14,904 nt of DNA from Verrucomicrobiota bacterium (GTDB lineage: Bacteria; Verrucomicrobiota; Kiritimatiellia; Kiritimatiellales; Tichowtungiaceae). Position 1 is the first letter of the stretch, and each line of letters starts with the position of its first letter. The position numbers and the translations under genes are program-made. Location: positions 1 through 14,904 of the forward strand of contig JADYZA010000177.1 of NCBI GenBank assembly GCA_020853375.1, in the 5' to 3' direction. Positions 6,546 to 14,567 of this stretch are shown in pieces. The notes beneath the pieces were generated by a model. That model had not been told where the DNA came from, searched no databases, and saw only the letters and a program-made list of their open reading frames with translations.

Positions 6546-7859
6546 CTAGCCCGGCTTTATTCCGCTGTCGATCTTGCGCACCACAGCCTCCGCCGTCCGG
6601 TTCCGCCGCACCTTACGCACCAACACATCGATGCCGTCCGTCCGGATTGAATCGCCGCACCGCGCGGATGAATTACGCACACGATCCACCCAATCGGCAA
6701 ACGCCAACTGAGGTTCCACACCTTGGAAAATCGAGTCACCCAAAACATTCCGTAAACTCTCGATCGTCACACCGCCACCAACCAGCCAGCCATCGCCAAT
6801 CGGATGCATGTGCGCCGGCAAGTGATCGTATTCATCCCGAATATCGCCGACAAGTTCCTCCACGATATCTTCCATCGTAAGCAGGCCAAGAACGGTTGAA
6901 TCATCCATCACCAGCGCAATATGAACCCGGTCACGGATCATGTCGGTCAGCGCCTTGGCCAACGTTGTTTTCGACGCGATCCGCGATATCGGACGGATAA
7001 TTCCGCTGAGGCCGGAACCTGACGGATCAACCTTCAGCGCGGTCACGATATCTTTAAAGGTGACATAGCCATCGATGGTTTGTGAATCGCCCGCCACCTT
7101 GCAAACCGGATAGCGCGTGTGCATGTGCATATGGGCTTCAATCAGCGCATCCATCATGCTCGCGCCAGCGGGAATGGTCGAAATATCTTTGGCCGGAACC
7201 ATCGCCTCCGCCACGGTTCTGGCTGACAGTTGTACCGCCGACATAACGATTCGTTCTTCCATCGGCCCAATAATGCGTGTCGCCCGCGCCAGAGCCGTCG
7301 CGGCCCGCAGTTCAAGCAAACCGGTACGGTCGTCCTGAGCGCTCTGTCCCTTGAATCCGCCCTGCCCGGCTCTCACCAAATGCTTAACCACCGCTTCGAA
7401 AATGACGATTACCGGACGGAATATCCGCGCGACGATATTCATCGCAGGAGAAAGCGCCAGCACGACTGCTTCCTTGTTATTGATGCCGATCATCTTCGGA
7501 ACCAGTTCCGCAAAAATAATTGTCGCCGCGCTCAGTGGAATCACAAAAAGAAGCAGCGACAAAAATCCGGCCAGTCCGGCCGACACTCCCGGAATCGCCT
7601 CAAGCTTTGGCGAAAGCCATTGATCTATGCCGGCGCCGCCGGTGGCCGCCGCGATCGCGCCAGCCAACGTGATTCCCAGCTGAATCACCGCCAGACTGGC
7701 TTCCAGCCGGTCTTTCATATACGCCGCGCTCCGCGCTCCGCGCCGGTTCGCATTCACCAGCACCTCCAGCCGCACACGCGACACCGAGGCCAGAGCCATT
7801 TCATAGGCTGCGAAAACGGCATTCACCGCAAGCATCAGCAGAATAATAATCCATTCCAT
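6546..7859 (-). CDS. CNNM/CorC-family membrane protein (DUF21, CBS pair, CorC_HlyC domain)
   Basis: The 437-residue product has the three-part CNNM/CorC (hemolysin C-like) plan. First comes a DUF21 membrane domain (about 1-170) with hydrophobic segments near 2-25, 58-78, 95-118 and 133-158 and the signature IIFAELVPKMIGI (114-126). Next comes a CBS pair (about 215-345) with AEAMVPAKDI, the H-M-H-rich stretch before TRYPVC, GYVTFKDIV and GLLTMEDIVEELVGDI. Last is a CorC_HlyC domain (about 355-432). Such proteins act in the cell membrane and are linked to magnesium or cobalt efflux and resistance; the ion here is not shown by the sequence. It converges on the PLD-family gene with 18 bp between stops and no clear terminator. 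A weak GGAACGG ribosome site precedes the ATG. A palindrome copy lies in the CorC_HlyC coding region. Confidence 0.9.
   Translation of the reverse strand: MEWIIILLMLAVNAVFAAYEMALASVSRVRLEVLVNANRRGARSAAYMKDRLEASLAVIQLGITLAGAIAAATGGAGIDQWLSPKLEAIPGVSAGLAGFLSLLLFVIPLSAATIIFAELVPKMIGINNKEAVVLALSPAMNIVARIFRPVIVIFEAVVKHLVRAGQGGFKGQSAQDDRTGLLELRAATALARATRIIGPMEERIVMSAVQLSARTVAEAMVPAKDISTIPAGASMMDALIEAHMHMHTRYPVCKVAGDSQTIDGYVTFKDIVTALKVDPSGSGLSGIIRPISRIASKTTLAKALTDMIRDRVHIALVMDDSTVLGLLTMEDIVEELVGDIRDEYDHLPAHMHPIGDGWLVGGGVTIESLRNVLGDSIFQGVEPQLAFADWVDRVRNSSARCGDSIRTDGIDVLVRKVRRNRTAEAVVRKIDSGIKPG
6713..6729. repeat. Degenerate palindromic repeat inside the CorC-like gene
   Basis: GTTCCACACCTTGGAAA matches the TTTCCRANNNTTGGAAA family except at two left-arm positions. 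On the gene's own strand it is read as IFQGVEP, in another frame than the copies in pdxH and the PLD gene. Confidence 0.5.
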
Positions 7860-7994
7860 AAAAATCCGTTCCCGGCGTTACGCCAGACAAAGCCCCGTTC
7901 AGCCGGAACCTGCTCAGATTAAATCCATTTCAGGAAAGTTCTTCCAGACAAAACCGGATGCGGTAAGCGGCCGCGTGAAAACAAACTGAACGAA

Positions 7995-9368
7995 TCAGCC
8001 GTTTTTCATGTACGTCAATCCGAGCGCTTGCAGAACAGCGGAGATGATGAAATTGAACGGTTTGTTGAAGTGCGGCAAGAAATACACATCCGTCATGGCC
8101 AGTTCGAGCAGGCTCATCCGCTTCTGAATCGCCAGCGACAGATAAAAAATGCACTCGGTATGACTGGTTTCGCCGTATGATCCAATTTGCGCGCCCACCA
8201 AACGGAGAGTTTCCTTTTCGTAAATCAGCTTAACGCCGACCTGCTCTGTGTCGTTCATGAACTCGGGCCGGTCGTTGTCCGCATAGAAGGAGCTCGCCAC
8301 GTTCAGTCCGGCGGCGACAGCCGCCGTTTCGCTCAGTCCAGTACTCGCCAGTTTATTCCCGAACACGCAAATCGCGTTGGTGCCGGTAATGCTTTCGAGC
8401 CGGACCTGTTTCAGTCCGTTAATCTGGCTGGCGGCCACCACACCGCCTTTGACCGCATTGGTCGCCAGCGCCACATGGCGGTAGGTTCCGGTCGCAGCGT
8501 GATAGATCGCTGCAGCATCGCCGATTGCGTACACGTCCGGAATCGAAGTTTGCATCGTGGCATCCACTTTCAGCGCGCCGTTTTCCAGCTTATCCGCTTT
8601 CGGTAACAGTGCGGTGTTCGGCTTGAACCCAACGCATTGCACAACGAGATCGGCATCGAACTTCCCGTGGTCGGTCACAATCTGCTTCACCTTGCCGTCG
8701 CTACCGCCGACATATCCGGTAAGCCGCGCGCCCAGTACCAGATTCACGTCGGCGAGACGGATGTCCTTTTCGAGCCGATCGGTGAATTCCTTATCGAAAT
8801 ACGCCGGAACCACCCGCTCCTGCAAATCAACCAGCGTCACTTTCTTGCCGCGCTGATGATAAGCTTCGGCCAGCTCAATGCCGATGTATCCGGCGCCGAT
8901 GATCGCCACGCTCTTAATCTCCGGTTCGCCCGCCTTGGCGATCAGTTCCGAAGCGTGCTGGAACAGTTTGCAGACATAGATGTTCTGCAAATCTCGGTTT
9001 TCAACCTTGAAATCCACGGGCCAGGAACCTGCCGAGTAGATCAGCTTGTCATAGGAAACGGCTCGCTCTTCGCCGGTTTTCAGATCCCTGGCGATCACTT
9101 CTTTCTTGTCCGTATCAATCCGCACGACCTCGGTGCTCATGTACACCTCAGCCCCGAGCCGCTCCAGCTCGTCGCAATCCGAATAAAACAGATCGTTCAC
9201 ATTGTGAACCACACCGCTGACAGACAGGGCGATGCCGCAGCCAAGAAACGAGATATTGTCGTTGCGGTCAAACGCCACAACCTTGTGATCCTTGTTCTGC
9301 GACAGCAGTGTTCGGATAGCAGATGTTCCCGCATGATTCACCCCGACAACAACAACCTTGTATTCCAT
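7995..9368 (-). CDS. nox: NADH oxidase-type FAD-dependent pyridine nucleotide disulfide oxidoreductase
   Basis: The 457-residue protein fits the NADH oxidase/CoA-disulfide reductase group. It has an FAD-binding start VVVVGVNHAGTSAIRTLL (5-22), a single redox cysteine in NISFLGCGIAL (38-48, Cys44), an NADH-binding GAGYIGIEL (158-166) with acidic Asp181, a second FAD motif VYAIGDAA (279-286), and a C-terminal dimerisation domain containing DVYFLPHFNKPFN. That tail, the His12 in the first motif and the total length are typical of water-forming NADH oxidases, which reduce O2 to water and regenerate NAD+. In an anaerobe this would be oxygen defence. CoA-disulfide or polysulfide reductase remains an alternative, since these share Cys44. 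A GGGGGA ribosome site precedes the ATG at 9368. It lies 128 bp after the ABC-F stop. Confidence 0.88.
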   Translation of the reverse strand: MEYKVVVVGVNHAGTSAIRTLLSQNKDHKVVAFDRNDNISFLGCGIALSVSGVVHNVNDLFYSDCDELERLGAEVYMSTEVVRIDTDKKEVIARDLKTGEERAVSYDKLIYSAGSWPVDFKVENRDLQNIYVCKLFQHASELIAKAGEPEIKSVAIIGAGYIGIELAEAYHQRGKKVTLVDLQERVVPAYFDKEFTDRLEKDIRLADVNLVLGARLTGYVGGSDGKVKQIVTDHGKFDADLVVQCVGFKPNTALLPKADKLENGALKVDATMQTSIPDVYAIGDAAAIYHAATGTYRHVALATNAVKGGVVAASQINGLKQVRLESITGTNAICVFGNKLASTGLSETAAVAAGLNVASSFYADNDRPEFMNDTEQVGVKLIYEKETLRLVGAQIGSYGETSHTECIFYLSLAIQKRMSLLELAMTDVYFLPHFNKPFNFIISAVLQALGLTYMKNG

Positions 9369-9496
9369 GACTTCCCCCTAGAAAAATTCGACTTTCAGCC
9401 CCGCTTTAGCGCCCCGGAGCAGATGTGAATGGAAAGTACTACCGCGCCGGTCATATTTGCAAGAGTTCTTCCGTGCCTTTTGCAGACATTGCTTGT

Positions 9497-11095
9497 TTAG
9501 CGCGTCTTTTGAGCTTTTTTCCAGGCTTCGAATTCGTCCAGCGTGCCGCGATAGTCGATGATTCCATGCTCGGTGACTTCAAGAATCCGCGTGGCCAGCG
9601 TCGCGATAAAACGGTGGTCGTGCGAAACAAAGATGAGCGTGTGGGGAAACAGCGAGAGGCCGTAGTTCAGCTCTTCGATGGATTCCAAATCAAGATGGTT
9701 GGTCGGCTCGTCCAAAGCTAAGACATTACCGCCCTCCAGCAGCATTTTTGAGATGATCAGCCGCGCCTTTTCGCCGCCGCTGAGCACGCCGGTTTTTTTC
9801 AGCACGTCCTGACCCTTGAACAGCATCTTGCCCATGAACGAACGTAACTCGACTTCGGCGGTTCCGGCGTCGGCAAAGCGGCCCAGCCAGTCCAGCGCGG
9901 GCGTTTCAGCATTCAGAAGGGTTGAGGAATCCTGCGGAAACAGACTGACCTGAACGGTTTCGCCGAACAGAACCTGTCCGCTATCGCTCTCCAGCTGTTT
10001 GCAAAGAATGTTGAGCAGTGTCGTTTTGCCAATCCCGTTTTTACCCACAATCGCCACGCGCTCTTCCGGCCCGATCGTGCAGGAAAAGTCGCTGAACAGG
10101 GATTTGTCATACGCCTTGGAAATTGCCGTCGCCTCAATCACTTTGTCGCCCAGCCGTTTTTTCGGTTTAAAACGAATGAAGGGCGATACCCGGCTGCTGG
10201 CTTTGATTTTCACAATCTCCAGTTTTTCGAGCGTCTTTTTTCGCGAGGTGGCCTGTTTCGCTTTGGAGGCGTTGGAGCTGAACCGGGAGATAAACGCTTT
10301 TAGATCGTTCGCCTGCCGTTCAACTTTCTGGTTCTGCTTTTCCTGCAACTCGCGCGCTTCAAGGCTGGCGATGGTGAAATCATCATAGTTTCCAGGGAAC
10401 AGGCGAATCTCGTGAAAATCCAAATCGGCGATGTGAGTGCAAACCTGATTCAGGAAAAAGCGGTCATGCGAGATCGTGATGATCATTCCTTTATAGTCCT
10501 GGAGCAACTCCACCAGCCATTCAATCGACTCCATGTCCAAATGATTGGTCGGCTCGTCAAGCATCAGTAGATCGGGCTTGCCGAAAAGAACCTGCGCCAG
10601 CAGAACGCGCAGTTTAAACCCGCCCTGCAAAACCGTCATACTTTGTCCAAACAGGTCTTCGGTAAAGCCCAGCCCGACCAGCAGTGTAGCCGCCTCGGAT
10701 TCCATCGTATAACCACCCGCTTCGCCGAAATCGTGCTCAATATGGCTGCACCGATCATGTTCTTCGTCGCTCAGCTCATCTTTTGAATAAAGAAGTTCTC
10801 GCTCGCAATGCAACGCCCACAGCTTGGGATTTCCCATGCAGACGGTGTCGAGAATTGTGTACTCATCAAACGCGGAATGATCCTGACGGAGATACCCAAG
10901 CGTACAGCCGGGGCCAATGGTGACCGTTCCTTCGCTCGGCTCCAGCTGTCCGGTCAGAATCTTCATAAACGTCGACTTGCCGGAACCGTTTGCGCCGATC
11001 AATCCGTAGCGGTTGCCGGGAACGAACTTCACCGAAACGTCTTCAAACAGCGCTGTCTTGCTGAAGCGCATCGTGATTTTTGAGGTTGTAATCAT
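9497..11095 (-). CDS. ybiT: ABC-F family ATPase, YbiT-like
   Basis: Two tandem ATPase domains without membrane segments identify an ABC-F protein, a family that binds the ribosome E site and modulates translation. Walker A motifs are GANGSGKST (34-42) and GKNGIGKTT (351-359). Walker B motifs are LLMLDEPTNHLD (176-187) and VLALDEPTNHLD (458-469). The second signature is normal (LSGGEKAR, 438-445), while the first reads LQGGFKLR (156-163), a deviation also seen in E. coli YbiT. The opening TSKITMRFSKTALFEDVSVKF, spanning residues 4-24, and the linker SRFSSNASKAKQATSR (270-285) and KASSRVSPFIRF (298-309) closely resemble YbiT as remembered. Length (532) is as expected. The ATG at 11095 matches the family start; the ribosome site is weak. 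It is divergent from the 279-residue gene. Confidence 0.93.
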   Translation of the reverse strand: MITTSKITMRFSKTALFEDVSVKFVPGNRYGLIGANGSGKSTFMKILTGQLEPSEGTVTIGPGCTLGYLRQDHSAFDEYTILDTVCMGNPKLWALHCERELLYSKDELSDEEHDRCSHIEHDFGEAGGYTMESEAATLLVGLGFTEDLFGQSMTVLQGGFKLRVLLAQVLFGKPDLLMLDEPTNHLDMESIEWLVELLQDYKGMIITISHDRFFLNQVCTHIADLDFHEIRLFPGNYDDFTIASLEARELQEKQNQKVERQANDLKAFISRFSSNASKAKQATSRKKTLEKLEIVKIKASSRVSPFIRFKPKKRLGDKVIEATAISKAYDKSLFSDFSCTIGPEERVAIVGKNGIGKTTLLNILCKQLESDSGQVLFGETVQVSLFPQDSSTLLNAETPALDWLGRFADAGTAEVELRSFMGKMLFKGQDVLKKTGVLSGGEKARLIISKMLLEGGNVLALDEPTNHLDLESIEELNYGLSLFPHTLIFVSHDHRFIATLATRILEVTEHGIIDYRGTLDEFEAWKKAQKTR

Positions 11096-11264
11096 GGCTG
11101 TCCAATCCCGCGTGAAACTGAAAAATTGAAAATGAGCGCCGTGTATAGCAGGAACTCCCGGAAGAGCCGACTGCTAATTGCCCCGAATTTTTAAAGGAAG
11201 TTGCCGCCGCAGAGGTGACATCTTCTGCCGACTGTTGTACGATGCCGCCCTTTACAACAAGCCG

Positions 11265-11284
11265 TGTATGCAGAAATGCATACA
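11265..11284. promoter_or_regulatory. Perfect 8-bp inverted repeat upstream of the 279-residue gene
   Basis: TGTATGCA and TGCATACA flank a GAAA spacer, 33 bases before the ATG at 11318. The position suits an operator or a small hairpin in the leader; it sits a few bases after a TTTACA that could be a -35 box. No regulator is identified. Confidence 0.4.
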
Positions 11285-11317
11285 ACAGGTTAAATTTTAA
11301 CAGAAGGAGCTTACATC

Positions 11318-12157
11318 ATGCTTACATTGCTGATTTCTATCATTATATCCGCCGCAACGGTCACCGCCTGCACCGTTTATCATGTCAGTTCGGGCGGAGA
11401 AATTTTCGGGGGAATCGTCGGACTCCTGATCCCTCAGTTCTCAATCGGATATTTAGTCCGGAAAAAAATTGTAGCGGTTCAGGAAGAGCTTCAGGAAACG
11501 CTCGCGAATGGTCAGAAACAGGTGAACCGGAAAATTCAGCTGTTTCAAACCCGGCCCGGTGGAAACATCAAACAGTTGCAACGCCAGATTGAAGGCGACC
11601 AGAAAACGATCATCACCCACGCGCTCGCCTTCACCAAACGCTTTGAACCCTTCAAAAAATGGAACCTGTTAATGGGTCGGCAGATTGACTCCATGCGCTT
11701 GCAGTTTTCCTACCAACTGAAGGACTTCGCAACCGTCGATAAACTTCTTGCGTCCGGAGGACTGTTCACCGGCCCGATCATGATGGAACCCATGATGGTC
11801 GCCATGAAAATCGCCCGCCAATACAAAAACGGCGATGCGGCGGGCGCCGAAAAAACCTTCAAACGCCGCGTGAAATGGTTCCGTGGAAATCGCGGCACCC
11901 TGCTCTACGGACTGATGTCCTGGATTTATATGCAGCAAGGCGAGGCCGAAAAAGCGCGCCTCCTTCTGGCCAAAGCCAAAGAAATCACCGGCGACAAAAC
12001 CCTCGCCAGCAACTGGGAACTGCTTTCGAACTGCAAAGACGCCCAGTTCTCAAACATCGGACTAGGCGATGAATGGTACGGTCTCTATTTAGAAGCCCCG
12101 CCAGCACCCAAACAGCAGAGAATGCACGGGAACGCCCACGGCGGACGTAGATTTTAA
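11318..12157 (+). CDS. Unrecognised 279-residue membrane-anchored protein with TPR-like C-terminal region
   Basis: I do not recognise this family. The N-terminus has two hydrophobic helices (about 2-21 and 28-47, the second starting after SSGGEIFGG) and then RKK, predicting a membrane hairpin or signal-anchor. A polar, glutamine-rich stretch follows (52-95), which could form a coiled coil. Residues ~130-240 are helical, with patterns such as NGDAAGAEKTFKRR and QQGEAEKARLLLAKAKE that look like tetratricopeptide repeats, suggesting a scaffold or interaction role. The strong AGAAGGAG ribosome site supports the ATG at 11318. The last codons (GGRRF and stop) coincide with the conserved start of the composite repeat, so the original C-terminus may have been altered. 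It is divergent from the ABC-F gene and converges with the uroD-like gene. Confidence 0.8.
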   Translation: MLTLLISIIISAATVTACTVYHVSSGGEIFGGIVGLLIPQFSIGYLVRKKIVAVQEELQETLANGQKQVNRKIQLFQTRPGGNIKQLQRQIEGDQKTIITHALAFTKRFEPFKKWNLLMGRQIDSMRLQFSYQLKDFATVDKLLASGGLFTGPIMMEPMMVAMKIARQYKNGDAAGAEKTFKRRVKWFRGNRGTLLYGLMSWIYMQQGEAEKARLLLAKAKEITGDKTLASNWELLSNCKDAQFSNIGLGDEWYGLYLEAPPAPKQQRMHGNAHGGRRF

Positions 12158-12227
12158 AGGGAAAGTCCGCCCCAGAGCTTTTTCCAGACATTGGAGCCGA
12201 GGCGCAGAGATTTCCAAACCTTGGAAA
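12142..12227. repeat. Diverged copy of the composite repeat
   Basis: This block begins CGGACGTAGATTTTA, matching the start of the 14.6-kb repeats with one base change. It contains TTTCCAGACATTGGAGC (12181-12197, degenerate palindrome). Bases 12196-12227 match 14641-14672 at 28 of 32 positions, all four differences being transitions, and include a perfect palindrome TTTCCAA-ACC-TTGGAAA (12211-12227). Its middle is unrelated to the other copies. A 7-bp inverted repeat GGCGGAC/GTCCGCC (12140-12146, 12165-12171) overlaps the start; with the short T run after it this could act as a weak terminator. Confidence 0.75.
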
Positions 12228-12246
12228 TTTTTATCGTCACACCTGA

Positions 12247-12296
12247 GCCAATGTCGAAAGAGGCTGTCGCCGAAAGCGACAGCAAACGACATTGGC
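12247..12296. other. Nested two-stem inverted repeat in convergent gap
   Basis: An outer 10-bp stem (12247-12256 with 12287-12296, GCCAATGTCG/CGACATTGGC) encloses an inner 8-bp stem (12263-12270 with 12276-12283, GCTGTCGC/GCGACAGC) around a CGAAA loop. Both stems are perfect. It lies 12 bases beyond the uroD-like stop, between convergent genes, and lacks a T tract. It could be a bidirectional transcript end, a processed hairpin or a repeat module. Confidence 0.75.
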
Positions 12297-12308
12297 CGGA
12301 TACCCGGC

Positions 12309-13529
12309 TCAATAAAACTCGGCGATGACTTCTCGGGTGAGTTTCACCCACTCTGATATTCTTGTGGTGTCTTTTTCCACTGTCTCGATATCTTTCAACG
12401 TAACGTCAAACACCGTGTCTTTGAGAACCTCAAAATCGCGACGGAGGGACTGTCTCACATTTTCCTTGTTGTATCCGGCGGCCAGCAATGCGGGGTTCGG
12501 ACGGTAACTTATGACATAATCGCGGCCGATCCGTTCCGCGCATTTCTTTACGTCAGCAAACGGGGAAACCGCGATGCGTCGAAGATTCGGTATTTTCCGA
12601 AGCATGCCTATCTTATTGGTCAGGTCTTCGCAGCAGCCGTAGGAGACAAGTCCGAACTTGCTCATTATCGGCATCTGATAATGCAGCATGAATTCATCGT
12701 GCATTTCAGGAGAAACAAGCGTGAATTCCTGCGCGGCGGTAAAATTCCATAACTGCTTCCTCTTTATGCCGTTCACATTGGGTTGAGGATCAAGCAGCTC
12801 CTTTGCGTAAGGCATGGCTTGGTTGTATGAGGACGTGCTGCCGATATCTCCGGCGGCTTCCGCCTGATCATGCGTCCGCAATACCCCATCACTCATGAAT
12901 TTTAAAAGCCTGTGAAGCTCTTCCGGGCTTTCATACATGTCCATCATTATGTTCTCGATGCCGCGCAGATGCCCTAGAGATGTCGATATGTCGGCGTAGG
13001 CCCCCCAATAAGCGGGTCCTCTAGCAACGTCTATCGGCATAATATCGCCGATTAGATCCGTAGCTTTTTCGACCAGAAGCGCCGTCTGTTCCTCATCAAT
13101 TTCATGAAAAGGGGCGCGCAGCGCGTCCATATCCTCAAGGGTCTTCAGGAAGTAATCGATCTTAAAGGATTCCAGCGTTTCGAGCTTCCCCGCGAAATGG
13201 CATTTGAGCTCAACCCCCCATCCGGAGCATTTGTGTATCGCTGGAAGGGTATACCAAGGCTCAATAATACAGTCATCGCCGAAGTTCGAACGGAAAAGTT
13301 CCTTTTTAAAAAACGTCTCCATGGCCTTGCATAACGGATCTGTACATTCCGTCCGAGATTCCGGCATTTCCAGCCAAGCGAAGGCTCTTACATAAACGAG
13401 CGGACGTGAAAATTCAAAACTGTTGTGTTTGCGCCAAAGATCCCGCCGTACGGCCTGTATGCCATCTGTTGCAATGTCCATGTACCGTTTTGCCAAATTC
13501 CGTACCAGAGTCTTTTCTCCGAGATTCAT
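12309..13529 (-). CDS. Uroporphyrinogen decarboxylase-like (URO-D domain) protein
   Basis: The 406-residue product resembles the URO-D/MtaA/CmuA fold group rather than true HemE. Many such proteins in anaerobes are methyltransferases acting on corrinoid cofactors. Recognisable parts are a substrate-pocket region PIDVARGPAYWGAYADISTSLG (165-186), LLKFMSDGVLRTHDQAEAAG (208-227), VSPEMHDEFMLHYQMPIMSKFG (272-293), VSYGCCEDL (295-303, Cys299-Cys300-Glu301, possible metal ligands) and a closing region with IPNLRRIAVSPFADV and DYVISYRPNP. It is longer than HemE (about 350) and lacks its typical N-terminal RQAGRY motif. A strong AAGGAG ribosome site fixes the ATG at 13529. It is divergently paired with an AraC regulator across 97 bp. 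Substrate and true activity are unknown. Confidence 0.8.
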   Translation of the reverse strand: MNLGEKTLVRNLAKRYMDIATDGIQAVRRDLWRKHNSFEFSRPLVYVRAFAWLEMPESRTECTDPLCKAMETFFKKELFRSNFGDDCIIEPWYTLPAIHKCSGWGVELKCHFAGKLETLESFKIDYFLKTLEDMDALRAPFHEIDEEQTALLVEKATDLIGDIMPIDVARGPAYWGAYADISTSLGHLRGIENIMMDMYESPEELHRLLKFMSDGVLRTHDQAEAAGDIGSTSSYNQAMPYAKELLDPQPNVNGIKRKQLWNFTAAQEFTLVSPEMHDEFMLHYQMPIMSKFGLVSYGCCEDLTNKIGMLRKIPNLRRIAVSPFADVKKCAERIGRDYVISYRPNPALLAAGYNKENVRQSLRRDFEVLKDTVFDVTLKDIETVEKDTTRISEWVKLTREVIAEFY

Positions 13530-13565
13530 GATCCGCTCTCCTTGTTTGTTTCAGATTTGCGTAAT

Positions 13566-13595
13566 ATAATAAAGGCCTACTATCAATGGGGTAAA
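13566..13595 (-). promoter_or_regulatory. Candidate promoter of the uroD-like gene
   Basis: On the minus strand TTTACC (13590-13595) and TATTAT (13566-13571) are 18 bases apart, about 37 bases before the ATG at 13529. The gap is markedly AT-rich. An AATGT/ACATT inverted repeat with a 9-base centre (13594-13612) overlaps the -35 side and could bind the divergent AraC protein; this is inference. Confidence 0.4.
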
Positions 13596-13626
13596 TGTAA
13601 TCTCATGACATTATTTTTGTGGTTTT

Positions 13627-14424
13627 ATGACTCTTCTCAAAGATTATAATTTCGCGATGAACTCCGCCGGAAAGGTCTTCTGCAGACCGGGCTGGCAATG
13701 GGATTGCCGCACGGCCCTCAAAGACTTCGACCTGTGGTGCATACTGGGCGGTCAGGGCGAAATGACGGTGGAAAAGGAAACTTACAAGTTATCGCAGGGT
13801 GACTGCTTCCTGTTGCATCCGGGTATACAATTCTTTGCCGACAACAAGCCTGAGGAGCCTCTTACCGTCGTATACACCCATTTTGATATTTTTAAAGACG
13901 GACGGAAAATCAGCGCTCTCAAAGAATCTCCCCTGCCCGATTTCCACAGAAAAATTCAAAACGTGCTGTTTTTCGAATCACTGCTTCAGAAAATGCTCGG
14001 ATGCTGGTATCGGAACGATACGGACAATGCAATCCTATGGCTCTCCGCCGCATTGTGCGAGGCAGGCGATGACACAGAAGAGAAGACCACGGGAAATAAA
14101 AGCAACTCATTGACGGAAACAGCAAAAGATCTCTACAAGACAATCAACGAACATCCTGAAGAAAAATATTCTCTGCGGAAAATCGCCAAAAATTGCGGAA
14201 CCTGCCCGGAACACTTCTCCAGAATATTTAAAAAGAGCACGAACTGTTCCTTCCGCGAAGCGGTAACCGCATCAAAAATCAGACGTGCGGAACTGCTCTT
14301 GAGCTCCACGGATTATTCAGTAACAAAAGTATCAGAGATTCTCGGATTTGGAGACATCTACCAGTTCAGCAAACTTTTCAAAAAGCAAACAGGCATGTCT
14401 CCGTCCACAATACGTCGAACATAA
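13627..14424 (+). CDS. AraC-family transcriptional regulator
   Basis: The 265-residue protein has an N-terminal cupin-like sensor domain (about 15-90) with GQGEMTVEKETYKLSQGDCF (43-62) and LLHPG (62-66), the usual AraC ligand-binding strand pattern. A helical middle follows. The C-terminal double helix-turn-helix covers about 165-264: YSLRKIAKNCGTCPEHFSRIFKK (first HTH, 181-203), then VSEILGFGDIYQFSKLFKKQTGMSPSTIRR (second HTH, 235-264), with the family's GF.D...F...FK...G.SP signature intact. It probably controls the divergent uroD-like gene and itself in response to a small molecule, possibly a sugar or a methylated compound. There is no good ribosome site; the ATG at 13657 (MNSAG) is an alternative start. 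It ends 32 bp before the convergent leuS fragment. Confidence 0.9.
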   Translation: MTLLKDYNFAMNSAGKVFCRPGWQWDCRTALKDFDLWCILGGQGEMTVEKETYKLSQGDCFLLHPGIQFFADNKPEEPLTVVYTHFDIFKDGRKISALKESPLPDFHRKIQNVLFFESLLQKMLGCWYRNDTDNAILWLSAALCEAGDDTEEKTTGNKSNSLTETAKDLYKTINEHPEEKYSLRKIAKNCGTCPEHFSRIFKKSTNCSFREAVTASKIRRAELLLSSTDYSVTKVSEILGFGDIYQFSKLFKKQTGMSPSTIRRT

Positions 14425-14455
14425 CACCTCTTGAAAGCGGCTTAGCGAGCGCCTC

Positions 14456-14566
14456 TTACGCTCCTGCGATGTTCACGAGACGACCCGGCGCCACCATGAC
14501 TGTTTTGATCGTTTCGCCTTCGAACCATTTCAGCACGGCTTCGTCGGTGATGCCGGTTGAATCGAA
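14456..14566 (-). pseudogene. leuS: 3'-terminal fragment of leucyl-tRNA synthetase gene
   Basis: Read on the minus strand, this segment ends TGITDEAVLKWFEG followed by ETIKTVMVAPGRLVNIAGA and a stop. Bacterial LeuRS proteins end with the same pattern: a helix, then a (G)K.(V/I)(R/K)KVI.VPG(R/K)L(V/L)NIV tail. Only about the last 37 codons are recognisable. Immediately upstream the frame runs into palindrome and repeat DNA (from 14567), and a stop at 14717-14719 closes it, so no full synthetase is readable here. Either the repeats split or displaced the 3' end of a leuS lying beyond the right edge, or this is a stray duplicate of the tail. LeuRS is essential, so an intact copy is expected elsewhere. 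Confidence 0.55.
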
Positions 14567-14567
14567 T

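Noticed and set aside
7860..7994. Terminator or small gene between nox and the CorC-like gene
   Set aside because: GC-rich inverted segments are present but no convincing stem plus T tract, and no short frame with a ribosome site was found.
9514..9528. Possible palindrome copy at the end of the ABC-F gene (TTTTCCAGGCTTCGAA)
   Set aside because: The right arm reads TTCGAA rather than TTGGAAA, and the bases are explained by conserved coding at the protein's C-terminus.
12247..12296. Integron attC site
   Set aside because: The folded structure recalls attC, but the required RYYYAAC/GTTRRRY end boxes are not seen and there is no integrase or cassette array in the window.
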